64,000 nt of DNA from Myrica gale (taxonomy: Eukaryota; Streptophyta; Magnoliopsida; Fagales; Myricaceae). Shown piece after piece: positions 12,731 to 24,268 of the stretch. The translations under genes were made by a program, and so were the position numbers. Position 1 is the stretch's first letter. Each line of letters begins with the position of its first letter. The stretch is taken from positions 9,778,501 through 9,842,500 of the forward strand of contig OZ005609.1 of assembly GCA_963930655.1 (NCBI GenBank). Direction: 5' to 3'. The notes under the pieces are model-generated. The model was not told the origin of the DNA, ran no database searches, and saw only the letters and a program-made list of their open reading frames with translations.

Positions 12731-13390
12731 GGAGAGAAGCACAAGAGGGCGGGCGCGTGAGATCCACGCGCGTGTGACCGTTTTTCGGAGGACTCATCCT
12801 GCCCCGCAGTGCTTAGCTCCTCCTGGCGGTCTTTGTCGTCCCTGTCCAGCGTCTCCTTGCCGGCGCGTGTGGGCCACGCGCTGCTGTGGGCGCGTGTGCC
12901 GCCTCTGTGTCAGACGGTTTTGGTTTCTGGCCATCTTGGATGCCGCCATTTTGTGCTGTTTGGAGCTGTCTCTCCTCTTCCTCCCGGTGCAGCCCGTCTT
13001 TGCATGAAGTTTCTCTTGAAGGAGTCGGTTCGTCGCTCTGCTCGTCATTCCTCTAGCGGAAGCCACCATCGCTTTGGGCGATGTTTGTGTTGGGTTCCGG
13101 TCTTTGTGATTGGTTTGTTTTTGTCTTGTGGGTTGGCCTTTGTTGCCGGTTTGTGTTGGTTGTTTGTGTTGGCCTTTGCTGGCCTTGGTTGTTGTTCTGG
13201 CACCGGCTATGTTGTCCGGTTTGGCTACCGGACCTTTGGTTCCGGTTTCTTGTAGGACCTACTGGTCCGATTAGGTCTTCTGCTAGCCTTCAAGTCGGTT
13301 TTGTGTTTTGTTCTGGCTGTATTGTTCTCAGTTTTTAATATATTGTCTTGTTACCTAGAAAAAAAACTAGATAATGCTCTGTTGTATCTT
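12731..13390 (+). mobile_element. Probable 3' fragment of a LINE-type retrotransposon
   Basis: A GC-rich block that differs sharply from its AT-rich surroundings. It changes to T/G-rich DNA (TTTGTTTTTGTCTTGTGGGT) and ends TCAGTTTTTAATATATT...AGAAAAAAAACTAG, the style of plant LINE 3' ends (compare the LINE end near 32700-32920). Long open frames occur in several phases, but none resembles a known protein. No target duplication was found. Confidence 0.4.
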
Positions 13391-13430
13391 CAACAACACA
13401 GTTGGAACTTTTGGATTTCAAAGCTAGGAG

Positions 13431-14932
13431 GTTCATTAGCCAACTCTGATGCAGCTATGATTTCTGCCTCAGGCCCTCGGTTGCACTTCCTTCCTTACCA
13501 TATGCAATGTTGGCGCGGATAGTTTCATTGAACAAAACTGGTTCCTGGCTCACAAGCCCCATTTGTTGCCTCAACCACTTGAGTTGGAACTTTTAAATTT
13601 CAATGTCATCCAATGTAATATGACCTGAATCAGGATCGTAAAATCTTTGCAGAAGAGAGACGACTGTGGATTTCCCACTACCACTTTCTCCAACAAGAGC
13701 AACAGTCTGCAAAAGATATTGAGCCCAACATGATTTGAACACAATCACTATTAGTAAAGTGAAATACTACTTGATTAAGCTAAACCACAATCCTATCACT
13801 ACACTTTACCTTGCCAGAATGCATAGCCAAGCTGAGGTCGCGAAATATCTGAATATCTAGCCTAGATGGATACTTGAAGCTTACGCTCAATCTCACCCTG
13901 TACATCATCCAATTTCATGCCCAATGGAGCTTTATTGAGAAATTCCAACCGCAGTCATGGTTAAGGCAAAGAAGACCTGCAGACAACACTTGCTTCTTAG
14001 AACCATTGAAACAAAATTTCAAAACTATCGAAACAAAAATTCATGAGAGTTAATTTCACCATTCTTTACATTTTTGAACATCTTTTGGAAAACTGACAGA
14101 GATGAAAAGAATATTTACCCGAAAAACATCTGAGAAAGTTGCTTTTCCATCCTCAACGAGTTGGGCTCCTGCATTGACAGAGAAAAGCAAGAAGAAAGAA
14201 ATACCAAATCCTATCCCGCTGACCAAGCCTAGCCTTATCCCTGCCTTCATAGGGCCTTCACATTTCTTTCTGTATAATTGCGTCACCTTCTCTTCAGCAC
14301 AGAAAGAAGCAACTGTTCTTATACTTCCAACTGCATCATTCGCAACCTGGCTTGCTTCCTCATACTTCATCTGCACCCACCAATTTACTTGTTGAGAGAT
14401 TCATTCACTTCAGAAGTAAATTGTAATGAAAAACTCTATAAGATCGTCAACTTTAGGCAAAATCATGAAGCACTTTCCAAAATATCTACCTAGATATGTT
14501 AAATCAACCATATCAATGTGTTTGAAAATACTTTCCTTCGAATCTTGGTCAAAATTTCTACTTTTTGCAATTTTATCATTGAAATGCTTAATGTTTAGCA
14601 CCTGCAATGCTTAGTAGTGGAGGCATTAAAGCGTACCTTTGCATCTTCACTAAATCCTTTTAGGAACTTCACTTGAACAAATCCATTAAGTCCTATTAAA
14701 GGCATCACTACAAAGATAATTAGAGCCAACTGCCAGCATGTGACAAAAGCAATGACCGACCCAGCGACTGCTGAAGCTGCATTTTCCACCATCTGAGCAA
14801 GTGCATCCCCAATTAAGGCACGAACTGATGCTGCATCTGCCAAGAGCCTTGCACCAATGGAACCACTTGAGTGCTCTGGCTCATCAAACAAGCCAACCTC
14901 CATGTGAACCATCTTTTCAAAGCAAATTAATG
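13431..14932 (-). pseudogene. Truncated ABCB pseudogene (exon 8-11 equivalents)
   Basis: Four blocks match the intact ABCB gene and keep its intron order. About 13435-13705 is exon 11, with the NBD2 Walker [10 protein letters not shown] still present; 13810-13975 is exon 10, shortened by internal deletions; 14120-14368 is exon 9, lacking 15 nt (ATCFY residues); 14637-14932 is the 3' part of exon 8. Damage includes an 8-nt insertion (near 13474), a nonsense codon (near 13595) and loss of exons 1-7 and 12. The breakpoint at 14932 is where the AT-rich tandem repeat begins. It cannot encode a transporter. Intron similarity to the intact gene is high, so the duplication is fairly recent. Confidence 0.92.
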
Positions 14933-15786
14933 GAAGAACTAAAGAACGCAAATATATTAATGGAGGAACTCTATAGTTCAAAATATTGATTAAATTAACT
15001 TTTAGACACCACAATATTGAAGAAAGTGAAGCTAATAGATTAATGAAAAAATTACTAATCCAAATATTTATTACAAATGTTCCAAGTTTATTGGCATAGC
15101 AATTACAAAAAAGAAAATGATGCTGATAGATTAGTGGAAGAATTATAGATAAAAATATTCTATAAAAATGAGCCAAATGAATTAGTTTATTAATTAAAAA
15201 CCATAATATTGAAGAAAAAGAAGCTAATAGACCAATGGACAAAATTATTGACTTAAAATTAGTCATATTCATTTGTTTATTAATTAAAGACCATACTATT
15301 GAAGAAAAAAGAATCTAAAAGATTAATGGAATAACTAAGGATCAAAATATAAAAGAAAAATTATCTAAATTGACAAGTTTAACAATTAGAGATCATAATA
15401 TTGAAGAAATTGAGGCTAGAACATTAATGGAACAATAATAAACTAAAATATTGGCAAAAAAAGCCAAATTGATTTCTTTAACAATTAGCGACCGTAATAT
15501 GTTAATCATGCTAATATATTAATTGAAGAACTCTCTATAGACCAAAATATTCATTTAATTAACTCTTAGAGACCACAATATTGTAGAAAATTAAGCTAAT
15601 AGAGTAATGAAAGAATTACAAACCAAAATATTTATTTAAAATAATCCAAGTTTATTAGCTTACAAATTATAAAACATAGTACTGAAGAAAATGATGCTAA
15701 TAGATTAGTGGAATAATTATTAATAGATTAATTAGTTTATTGAAAATGAGCCAAATTAATTAGTTTATTAATTAAAGACCATAATT
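14933..15786. repeat. AT-rich degenerate tandem repeat, first block
   Basis: A unit of roughly 85-110 bp is repeated many times. Each carries ATTAAAGACCATAATATTGAAGAAAATGATGCTAATAGATTAGTGGAAGAATTATAGA-like sequence, with heavy divergence. Units start near 15119, 15217, 15310, 15411, 15508 and 15591. It resumes at 17215-18055. No coding function is evident, and stop codons occur in all frames over most of it. Confidence 0.75.
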
Positions 15787-17214
15787 TCTGTAACGCCCTG
15801 AACCCTGGCAGTTAGGGGGTTACTTCTATGCGAAAAATAGGTAGAAATCAGTTATCACAAAATAAATAATCTTGATAACAAATTCAAGTTTAAAACTTCA
15901 AAACAGCTGAATAAAAACACTTCGTTTACAACTTTTTAAAAACTGAAAAATTACAAACAAAACACTCGGTCTAACTGTCTAAGTCTTTTCTCAGCTACCA
16001 ACCCTGATACCATCTAACACCACTCTCGACATGCTTCAAAATATCATCTAAAAAGAGAAAACATATAAGAGGCGAGTTCGACAACTCAGTAAGCAAAATT
16101 ATTATATTAGGGTGCACTTCAAGAGCCACATTTTATCTTTCATAAAAATACTATAAAAAATTCCTTTGAAAATAACTGTGGGTCACGTTTACCCCCGTGA
16201 CAGGGTAGTGCATAGTTGCTACTTAGCTTGGGGATCAACTAAACTTAGCCAATACTGTAACGCCCCGACCCAAAAGTCCAAACAGATAGAGTTCTGCTTG
16301 AAAAATGGGACTATCCACCCCGCTTACAAGCAATTTTCTAACAAAAGAAAATAAAAGAAATATATGTTACATTTCTTAAATATAATAATCCAAATTCATA
16401 ATCCAGCCAAAACATAAGAAGAACAATGATACCCAAGAGTTTAATCAGAGCACTACTATAAAATCCTCAAATCCCATAATTAACAATGGATCCAAATAAA
16501 TAGTTTTTCCAAATGAGATAAATTACTAAAGTCTCCAAATTAATGCAATCGTTACCAAAGTCTCTAGAAGACTCTTTATTCGATAACTCTGTAACTTACG
16601 ACATTCTCAAAAACTACCACTCGAGATCTCCTACTACTCACTGCCTCCAACCACTAAATCTAAAAGATAGGAAGTAAGTGATGAGCTACAATTTGCTCAG
16701 TAAGCATCAATCAATGGGGTAGGGGAATGATAGTTTTATAAACATAACAAAGATTAAGAAAATATAATGAGCAATACCAAACTGAAAAAATAATTTATAA
16801 CAAAATATCTCAGGCCAAGCAACATAGTGAAATTATCATTGGTCACAAAGACATCAACAGTCACAAGCACGAGGATAACTTGATAGTAAGCTCACAACAC
16901 AAATTTCACAAAGTAGGCCAACTATTTCAAATGACTTCGTGAAATCTCATTTTTACTAAAAGTTGTTCAGTTCCCCTAACACATCAAAATCATTTAAAAT
17001 ACAGTGCACGTTTAAAATCTAATATTTCCAAAATTCAAAAATTCACAATAACTCTTCCAAACTAGTTTCGATTTGCAAAATTTTTTTAACAATTGTGCAC
17101 TTATTTTCCAAAACATAAAAATTTCATAAAAATCTCACTGAAAAATCAGTTACCTCAAACGCTTAACCTGAAGCCTACAGTTCCTCAAAATATTGTTGAA
17201 CAAACAATCTGGAC
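15787..17214 (-). mobile_element. LTR fragments of Ty3/gypsy type splitting the tandem repeat
   Basis: Two TGTAACGCCC starts (15788 and 16257) are, on the minus strand, typical GGGCGTTACA ends of plant gypsy LTRs. Downstream TAGCTCATCACTTAC-like motifs (minus strand, about 16675-16690) and a tract near 17150 are also LTR-like. No gag or pol, primer site or matching second LTR is present, so these look like solo or truncated LTRs, one probably inserted in the other. The left junction (TTTC|TGTAACG) interrupts a repeat unit. Confidence 0.5.
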
Positions 17215-18055
17215 CTAAGTAAATTTAAATATCAATAATCAATTTATTAAAAATGTTCCAAGTTTATTGGCTTTACGATTACAAAACATAATATTGAAGA
17301 AAATGATGCTGATAGAATAGTGGAAGAATTATAGAAAAAAAAATATTATACAAAAATGAGCTAAATTAATTATTTTATTAATTAAAGATCATAATATTGA
17401 AGAAAAAGAATCTAAGAGACTAATGAAAAAATTGTAGACAAAATTGTTGACTTAAAATTAGTCAAATTCATTTGTTTATTAATTAAAGACCATACAAGAA
17501 TCTAAAAGATTAATGAAAGAAGTAGGGACAAAAATATAAAAGAAAAATTAGCCAAATTGACAAATTTAACAATTAGATATCATAATATTGAAGATACTAA
17601 GGCTAGAACATTAATGGAACAATAATATACTAAAATATTGGGAAAAAATGCCAAATTGATTTGTTTAACAATTAGTGACGTAAATTTGTTAATCATACTA
17701 ATATATTAATGGAATAACTATAGACCAAAATATTGATTAAATTAAATTATTTTATAATTTGAGACCATAATATTGAAGAAAATGATGCTAATCGATTAGT
17801 GGAAGAATTGTAAATAAAATATTGCTGAAAAATGATTAAAATTGATTACTATAATAATTCGGGACCATAATATTAAAGAAAATGAAGCTAATATATTAAT
17901 GAAAGAATTCTCTATAGATCAAAATATTGATTTAGTTAATAAAAAAATTGTAGACAAAAATATTGACTTAAAATTAGTCAAATTTATTTTTTTATTAATT
18001 AAAGAGCATATTATTGAAGAAACTGAGGCTAGAACATTAATGGAACAAAAATAAA
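17215..18055. repeat. AT-rich degenerate tandem repeat, second block
   Basis: It continues the array of 14933-15786 with the same core (GACCATAATATTGAAGAAAATGATGCTAATCGATTAGTGGAAG). The last units (17842-18054) happen to form a 70-codon open frame rich in Ile, Lys and Glu. That is a product of the repeat, because neighbouring units contain stops. Confidence 0.75.
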
Positions 18056-18165
18056 ATAAGTTTGAATAATTTAATTTCTAAGTTCTTTTAAATTGTTATG
18101 ACTTAGAAATTGTTTAAAGTCAAATTCTGCATTTTCTTTTAATTTTGAATCTTATTATTTTTAGT

Positions 18166-18500
18166 GAAAATAACATTTTAGTCCTTAGATTTTACCACTT
18201 TTTATTTTTTAGTCCCTAGATTTTAATTTTTTTAAATTTGATCCTTAAATTTTCAATTTTTGACAAAAGAGCCCTTCTGTCAGGGCTCCGTCAGTTTTCT
18301 TAGCAGAGGGCGTGTCATATCAGCATGTTGCCACACCATTTCCAACTCAGACCGAAAAAATGATATTTTTGTCCTTAGGGTTTACCACCTTTTTATTTTT
18401 TAGTCCATAGATTTTAATTTTTCAAATTTTGGTCCTTATATTTTCAATTTTTGACAAAAAAAAAGCTCGCTCAGTCAGGGCTCTGTTTGTTTCCTTAACA
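18166..18500. repeat. Tandem duplication of about 190 bp in a T-rich MITE-like sequence
   Basis: TTAGTCCTTAGATTTTACCACTTTTTATTTTTTAGTCC at about 18178 recurs as TTTGTCCTTAGGGTTTACCACCTTTTTATTTTTTAGTCC at about 18368. Both are followed by a TTTTCAATTTTTGACAAAA block and a TCAGGGCTC block. The TTTTNGTCCTTNG style is that of MULE-like TIRs seen elsewhere in this window. Confidence 0.6.
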
Positions 18501-19462
18501 GTAGCGTCACACCAGTAGACAACTCAACAGTCTATTCAAATGACAGCGTTCCAGTTGCAACTGTGCAACCCAAGATCCTTTTTTAACAGAAACACAAAAG
18601 TAACTTTGTTTACCATAAGGATATATTTGTAAAACATTCGAATACCATAGAATTGAAATTATCACCATTCGAGCAAATTCATCCATAGCTTCACCAAGCA
18701 ATTCAGCTCTCCATTTGAAAACTAGGCGGCATTACTTCATCTGCCCTCTTTTTCTCCCAAAAAAATGTGTCCTTATTCAAATTTAAAAGAATCCCTTATC
18801 AGTAATCCTCCAGATTTTTTGGCACCTATTGTGGTTAATACGCCTACGAATTTGAAAAATGTTATTTGTGGAGCAAATGTAGCTCTTGGAGTTAGCTCTC
18901 CAACGCAGTTTGAATCGCCTCAATCGGATAGCGATCGGATGATATGACAATAATACTGACTAATATTCAGAGAGGCTTCCAAATCAGGATTTGAATTTTC
19001 AAATAAACTCAGGCCACCTCCTCACGCCACAAATCCCTCCCAAATCTCTTCCCTTTTTTTCTTGCCCTATCTTCTCGGATTGGCGGTTGAATATATCTTG
19101 TGAAGTTGAGTGAGAAAAAAAAAGAGACCTGTGAACTGATTTTGGACTATGGTGGGCTTTTTATCTGATAGGGTGTAAAATGAGCTTTGTTGCATCTTTC
19201 TTTTAGAAAAGATTAGAAGAAAGAGACGAACTTTCGCTAGGCAAGAACAATTTTCAAAGCATAGATCCATCCTAACAGAGCAACAAACTCAGACCTTTTC
19301 TAACCGGATCCATGAAATCAATTGTAATATAGTCCATGTCAGAGCCCTGTCCAATATACGTAACTGAAACATTGAATTGACTCGTGGTTCTGATGTGATT
19401 ACGAGCTGAAGGCAGAGAAAGCGAATCCATTGGCACACATTCGGCATTCCCCATCCATTTAA
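18501..19462. other. No gene recognised
   Basis: Short frames on both strands (18507-18701 minus, 18765-18947 plus, 19067-19496 minus) match no family I know and show no splice context. Nothing else could be supported. Confidence 0.4.
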
Positions 19463-19476
19463 GTGCGGAATCCGGT

Positions 19477-19878
19477 TCCCTCGTAATGGCTTGCACGGTT
19501 TGGATCTTCTAGTTGGTGAGGCGGTTGCGTTGTCGGTGACCCTTTCTTTAGCTGAGTGCTTTTCTTTGTAAGGATGTTATTTTTTAGTGTGATTCTTTGG
19601 TGCTGTGCAAGGAAATGCCTTCTGGTCAAATTCCCGTTTTCTGGGTTATTTCTTCCTTGGTTTTGGATATTCGCCGTGGTCTTGAGGCTCACCGTGATTG
19701 GCGTGTGGCCTGAGTTTTCATCATTGCAATCAGTTAGCTCACGGTTTGGCTCGTTAAGAGGCGGATGGTAATCGTTGTGATTTTCTTTCGCTTTCTTATT
19801 CACCCGAGCATATCCGATGTTGTGATATACAGTTGTTTCGGTTTTAGTTTTAATATAGTGGTTTATTCAGAAAAAAAT
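19477..19878 (+). mobile_element. Retroposed fragment (5'-truncated LINE or SINE) with 14-bp target duplication
   Basis: The block is flanked by perfect direct repeats GTGCGGAATCCGGT at 19463-19476 and 19879-19892. It ends in a short A-tail (AAAAAAAT) on the plus strand, preceded by T-rich sequence. That combination marks target-primed reverse transcription. No reverse-transcriptase motif lies inside, so the source is either a heavily 5'-truncated LINE or an unknown SINE. Confidence 0.8.
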
Positions 19879-19892
19879 GTGCGGAATCCGGT

Positions 19893-22800
19893 GGACAAGA
19901 ACGAGAACTATCGAAAGGTTTCCTCCACTAACATTTTTTAGTCAATCCAAGACTATTTTTAAAGAGTTCAATAACCTACCTGATATGTAAAGATTACCCA
20001 TAAAAATTAACATCTTCACTGTCTCTTAGCTTGGACAAATCGTAGAGAAGTTACAATTTGAAAGCGTTCATTGCCGAGTGTTAGCTTAGGTTGTAAAGTG
20101 TAATTTTACATTATTTTGAAGGCAAAACATAAAACAAATATCAAAGGATTTTACGGGAAAAAAGATGGAAAGAGACAGCGCCATACTTTCTCAGATAGAC
20201 TTCAGTTGTTAGGCACGACACAACAACAGACCGGGTATAATTCAACTATTAAATAAATGCCTAAAATATAGTAATCAACATTCAATCACAATGAACGAAG
20301 AGTTTATTGATTACGGCGTCGATTGGTAGGTTAACTCCTGTTTGCACCCTTTTAAAAATGCAATCACATCACACATCACACATCGACTTTGATAAAAGCC
20401 TATGAAGCCATTGAAAGTAGTGAAGGTTCGAACTTGGCCCATTTAAATAAAGTTCAAAAACTCTTTTTGGAACTCGAATTTGAATAAAGCTCAAAAATTC
20501 TTGTTGGAACTCGACGCCTTTTTTATTTTTAAAATTAAGAAAACTTTTTCTAGATTTGAAATTATAATACATAATTTTAGTTTGTAATCATCACAAGAGT
20601 AATAACTAAATCATCTAATCATGATCTAATCTACTACTTAGTAAAATAAACAATACTAAGGCTGCGTTTGCTAACACAATTTTTCCAAAATATTCTCTCT
20701 CCTAATAAAATACTACAATATAATCTATCTCTCCCATAAAAAAAATAAAAAATTACTTTTCTCTTTACTTTTTCACTAAACTCAATACCAACACAAAACC
20801 CAACACCAAAAATATTTCAACACAAACACAACCTAAGTACTAACCAATAAAAGTCTACTAGAAAATAATAGGGTATGTTCCGTTCTATACATTTAGGCTT
20901 TCACAACAAATTATAGCCGTCAAAACATCAATATCATAATTACATAGTAATGAAAACACTCTTACCCCAATCAGACATTCAAAAAATACAAGCCAATAAT
21001 TTTTCTACCAATTATTGAATATACGTCAAACACATAATCAAGAACGCTTTTAGTAACATAAGTAAATTTGTATACCTGTATATACAAACATTTTCTAAAG
21101 TAACTTAACCTAATAATATCATAAAAATTTAATATAAACCCTAACACATGCATATACTCAATATATTTAACATAAATAAATAAGCTCTATAGATATATAA
21201 ATTTTACTACTTATTAAATATAAAGTAATAATGTATACAATTATATTTATAGATATATATTTTTATTTACATGCATTTTTTTAATATGAGCTTTTAAATA
21301 AACTTAAATGACCCATTAGAGTTTATATGAACTTTGCTTTGTTCACAAGCCTAAACCGAATGAAGCCAAGTTTAATAGAATTTGAACCGTTTATAAACTT
21401 TGGCTTGTATAAGCTCAATTCGTTTATTAAATGAACCAAGCTTGAGCCGAACTTATACGAGCCACGCAACTCGATTCCTTTACAACCCTAATTGAAAGCA
21501 ATATATCAAAGGGTTTAAACACCGATGAAGGTTTCACTGCTAAACTTTTCTAATAGTTTTTATTTGTTTATAAATTCTTTGTTTTTTTTTCCAAATTTTT
21601 GTAAATTAATTTTAGTTTTGTTCGTTATTATTTTTAAAATGTAATGATACCTAAGAGAAAAATATTGTCAAATAAAAAATTTCATAAATGAGTCTAAATT
21701 TAACCAATCAAACTGGCCCTTAGTCTAAAATTTATTTTAATCTTCAAAAACCAGAACCTAAACCTAAACCTATACCTGTTCCCAAACAATCCCAAAAGCA
21801 TCCAAAGCAACAGTTAAGGGCCTAAACTCCGAGAAAGGTTTCGATCCTAAACAAGAATTTTGATATTGACAACACATTAATGAATTTCATACTCATATTG
21901 CATTATCATCCATCTTCTTCAATTACACGAGTTCAAGCAACAGAAAAATACTCCTTTAGTTGTTGAAATAAAACAGCAATGCCCTATAAGAAGGATAAAA
22001 GTGCATTACGATCTGGATTTAAAACATAAATTCAGGGATCCACAATTTCAGCATATACAGCCATTCACAAACCAGATTCACGCTTGAAACCTGCTTACAC
22101 TACTTTAATTTAAGTATACCGTTCAGATAAACAAGGAACCTCCTAAAAAAACATGATCTTTTGTTTTGAATAGCAAGCCCCAAGTGCATGAGAAGCATTA
22201 AGCTATTTCAGTTGCAAGATAACACATATTAACACTCTCTTGCTATAAGAACAACAACAAAAACATATAAAGACAGTTTACAAAATCACTTTTTACATGA
22301 CTTAACATCAACATCATATGCTTTCAGACCATACACCGATTAGTAACATATTTGGTATGAAACAATCTCATATATGGCTTGGGGAACTCAACCCCAAAAG
22401 CTAGCTCCTAGGAATTGAGAGCCCAAGGCATATAAACCTCACAATGATAGCAGCCCATACTACTAATATGGGACAGATCTCATACTCTCAAATGGTCCAT
22501 AACAGATACATCACTAAACTAAAGCAATGTGATAAAGCATTTCTAAGTGGAGAAAATTTACGATACCCCAACACAATCAATAAGTTATCCCCAACAATTG
22601 AGATAACACAACATAACTAGCCAGATTCTAGCTTATTCCAATGTCTCAAGTCTTTAAATTCCATAGATTCGAGAAAAAACTGATCACATGGACTATAACA
22701 TACTCGACATCAGTATACACTTACAGGCTATACAGACACTACACCTTACTAACCCCACCCCACTGTAATATTAAAGCTTAGAGAGCAACTAAGAAGAGAA

Positions 22801-23785
22801 GAAAGAATTTCACCACATAACATTGGTGCTTCATACTTGCCCAAAAATAGAAAACATAGGTCCTTTATATCAATTAACCAAACCATAAACATAAAAGTAG
22901 ACAAACTGACAGAAATATGGACCACACCCTGACCAGATACAAATCATTAACATCTACAATATAAATTCCCAACGTGTTCAGCCACAAGCTGTCTACATTC
23001 ATTACATTTATGAAGAACCTAGGTCTTCAATTATATCTGCACCAAATTTTTCCCTAAGGAGGAAAATATGATGCAAGGACCCGATCAACCAACTATCTGA
23101 AATGTTAGCAAACTGCGGCCTAGAAGTGACCAACACTACCTTTTTTTCTGATCATCATGGTTCTTTCCCTTTGCCCTTCTTTTATGGGCCACTCAAAACT
23201 CAGGTGTCCTCTTCTCGCAGGACCCTAATAAAAACATTCGTGACCATTAAAGAAACAAAAGGATAGGATCAAAGACAAACAGAACAATAAGATCACATAA
23301 CATTCCACCAATTACTTTACCCATAAACAACATTGACTCCCCGTGGAACTAAAATTACTCCACAACTTTCATCTACCAAAAACAACATTGATTTAAGAAA
23401 ATATTTTGCCGTTAGCAAACGCAAGATACCTACATATAAATGATTCACCATGCCGTTTCCCACCATTATCATACAAAACCAAATTAAGAGATTACGAAGT
23501 CATTAAGAAAGAGGTACCCTCAATCCCCAAACCCCACATAATAATCATAGCATACAACTAACTAACTACAGCACGTAATTTGTTTCCATGAACGACAAGC
23601 AGTACACCAATATAAGCCATCATCAAAAAGACCGTCATCATAAAGGTAGATAATATACATCCCAAACACACTAAAGCGCAGGCCAATCACCTGCCTAACC
23701 ATATTAGAACAAGGAAAAGAAAACCCCCACCCACAAAAGCAGTGATGCAACGTTGTGACGTCGCCAAACATTAGATAACCACTAC
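19893..23785. other. Long intergenic region, no gene recognised
   Basis: Very AT-rich, with only short frames lacking coding character. Around 20660-20840 a CTGCGTTTG...CTCTCTCC stretch resembles one at 46230-46320, suggesting a dispersed repeat. The 3'UTR of the zinc-finger gene presumably occupies the right end, from about 23500 onwards. Confidence 0.5.
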
Positions 23786-24059
23786 TCACTTCTTGAGGCT
23801 GCCGCGGACGCCAGGGCGAGGCTTGGCCGATTCGCCGCCGCTATGGCTGGCGTGGAGATTGACGAGTTTGGACTCGTCGAAGGCGATCTTGGGATGCTTG
23901 GAGTCGTGGTGGATCTGCATCGTTTTGAGGTCCGGCACCGTCACCTTGCAGTGCGGACACTCCAGCTTGGCGTGCCCGCCCTTTTCCACGCCGGAGCGAT
24001 CTGCCAGGCCGGCCTTTCCTCCGCCCCGGTTCGTCGTCGCCGCATCGACCTTCGAGGCG

Positions 24060-24094
<35 letters not shown>

Positions 24095-24103
24095 ACCCGT
24101 CAT
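23786..24103 (-). CDS. Small zinc-finger protein of the 4F5/SERF-like, At2g23090 type
   Basis: A single-exon 105-residue protein. The Lys-rich N-terminus (MTGKAKPKKHTAKEIASK) fits the 4F5/SERF family. It is followed by one C2H2-type finger, CPHC...HHDSKH (C-X2-C-X12-H with following His, about residues 51-71). The tail KIAFDESKLVNLHA is typical of the plant proteins of this family. The function is not established; nucleic-acid or chaperone-like binding is an inference from the basic N-terminus and the finger. Codon use is markedly GC-rich compared with its surroundings, as in many short intronless plant genes. The start is the first ATG, preceded by a GC-poor leader. Confidence 0.88.
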
Positions 24104-24233
24104 CGAATAATCGACAGTTCAGAGATCGAAATAAAGGGAGGGGAATCGTACGGCTAGGAGCGGCTGTGTGAGAGAACCCTAACTCGCATAGGGAAAGGAA
24201 AGGTACAGAAAAAGCTAGCTTAGCGGAGGCCAG

Positions 24234-24268
24234 TGGGGGTTATATATATATATATGCACATAGCATAT
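24234..24268 (-). promoter_or_regulatory. TA-repeat, possible TATA region of the zinc-finger gene
   Basis: A TATATATATATATA tract lies 130-160 bases upstream of the minus-strand start at 24103. On the minus strand it reads as TATA-type sequence at a plausible distance if the leader is about 100 nt. A simple microsatellite with no promoter role is equally possible. Confidence 0.35.

Noticed and set aside
12774..13338. Several overlapping frames of 77-148 codons
   Set aside because: Both strands are open because of high GC and few stops. There is no motif, and the stretch ends in a LINE-like tail.
17842..18054. 70-codon frame in the AT-rich repeat
   Set aside because: It arises from repeat units that carry stops elsewhere in the array.
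23793..24157. Two plus-strand frames of about 105 codons
   Set aside because: They mirror the GC-rich zinc-finger gene on the minus strand and show no domain.
24234..24268. Microsatellite considered as a firm TATA box
   Set aside because: No transcription-start evidence, so it is kept only as a low-confidence note.
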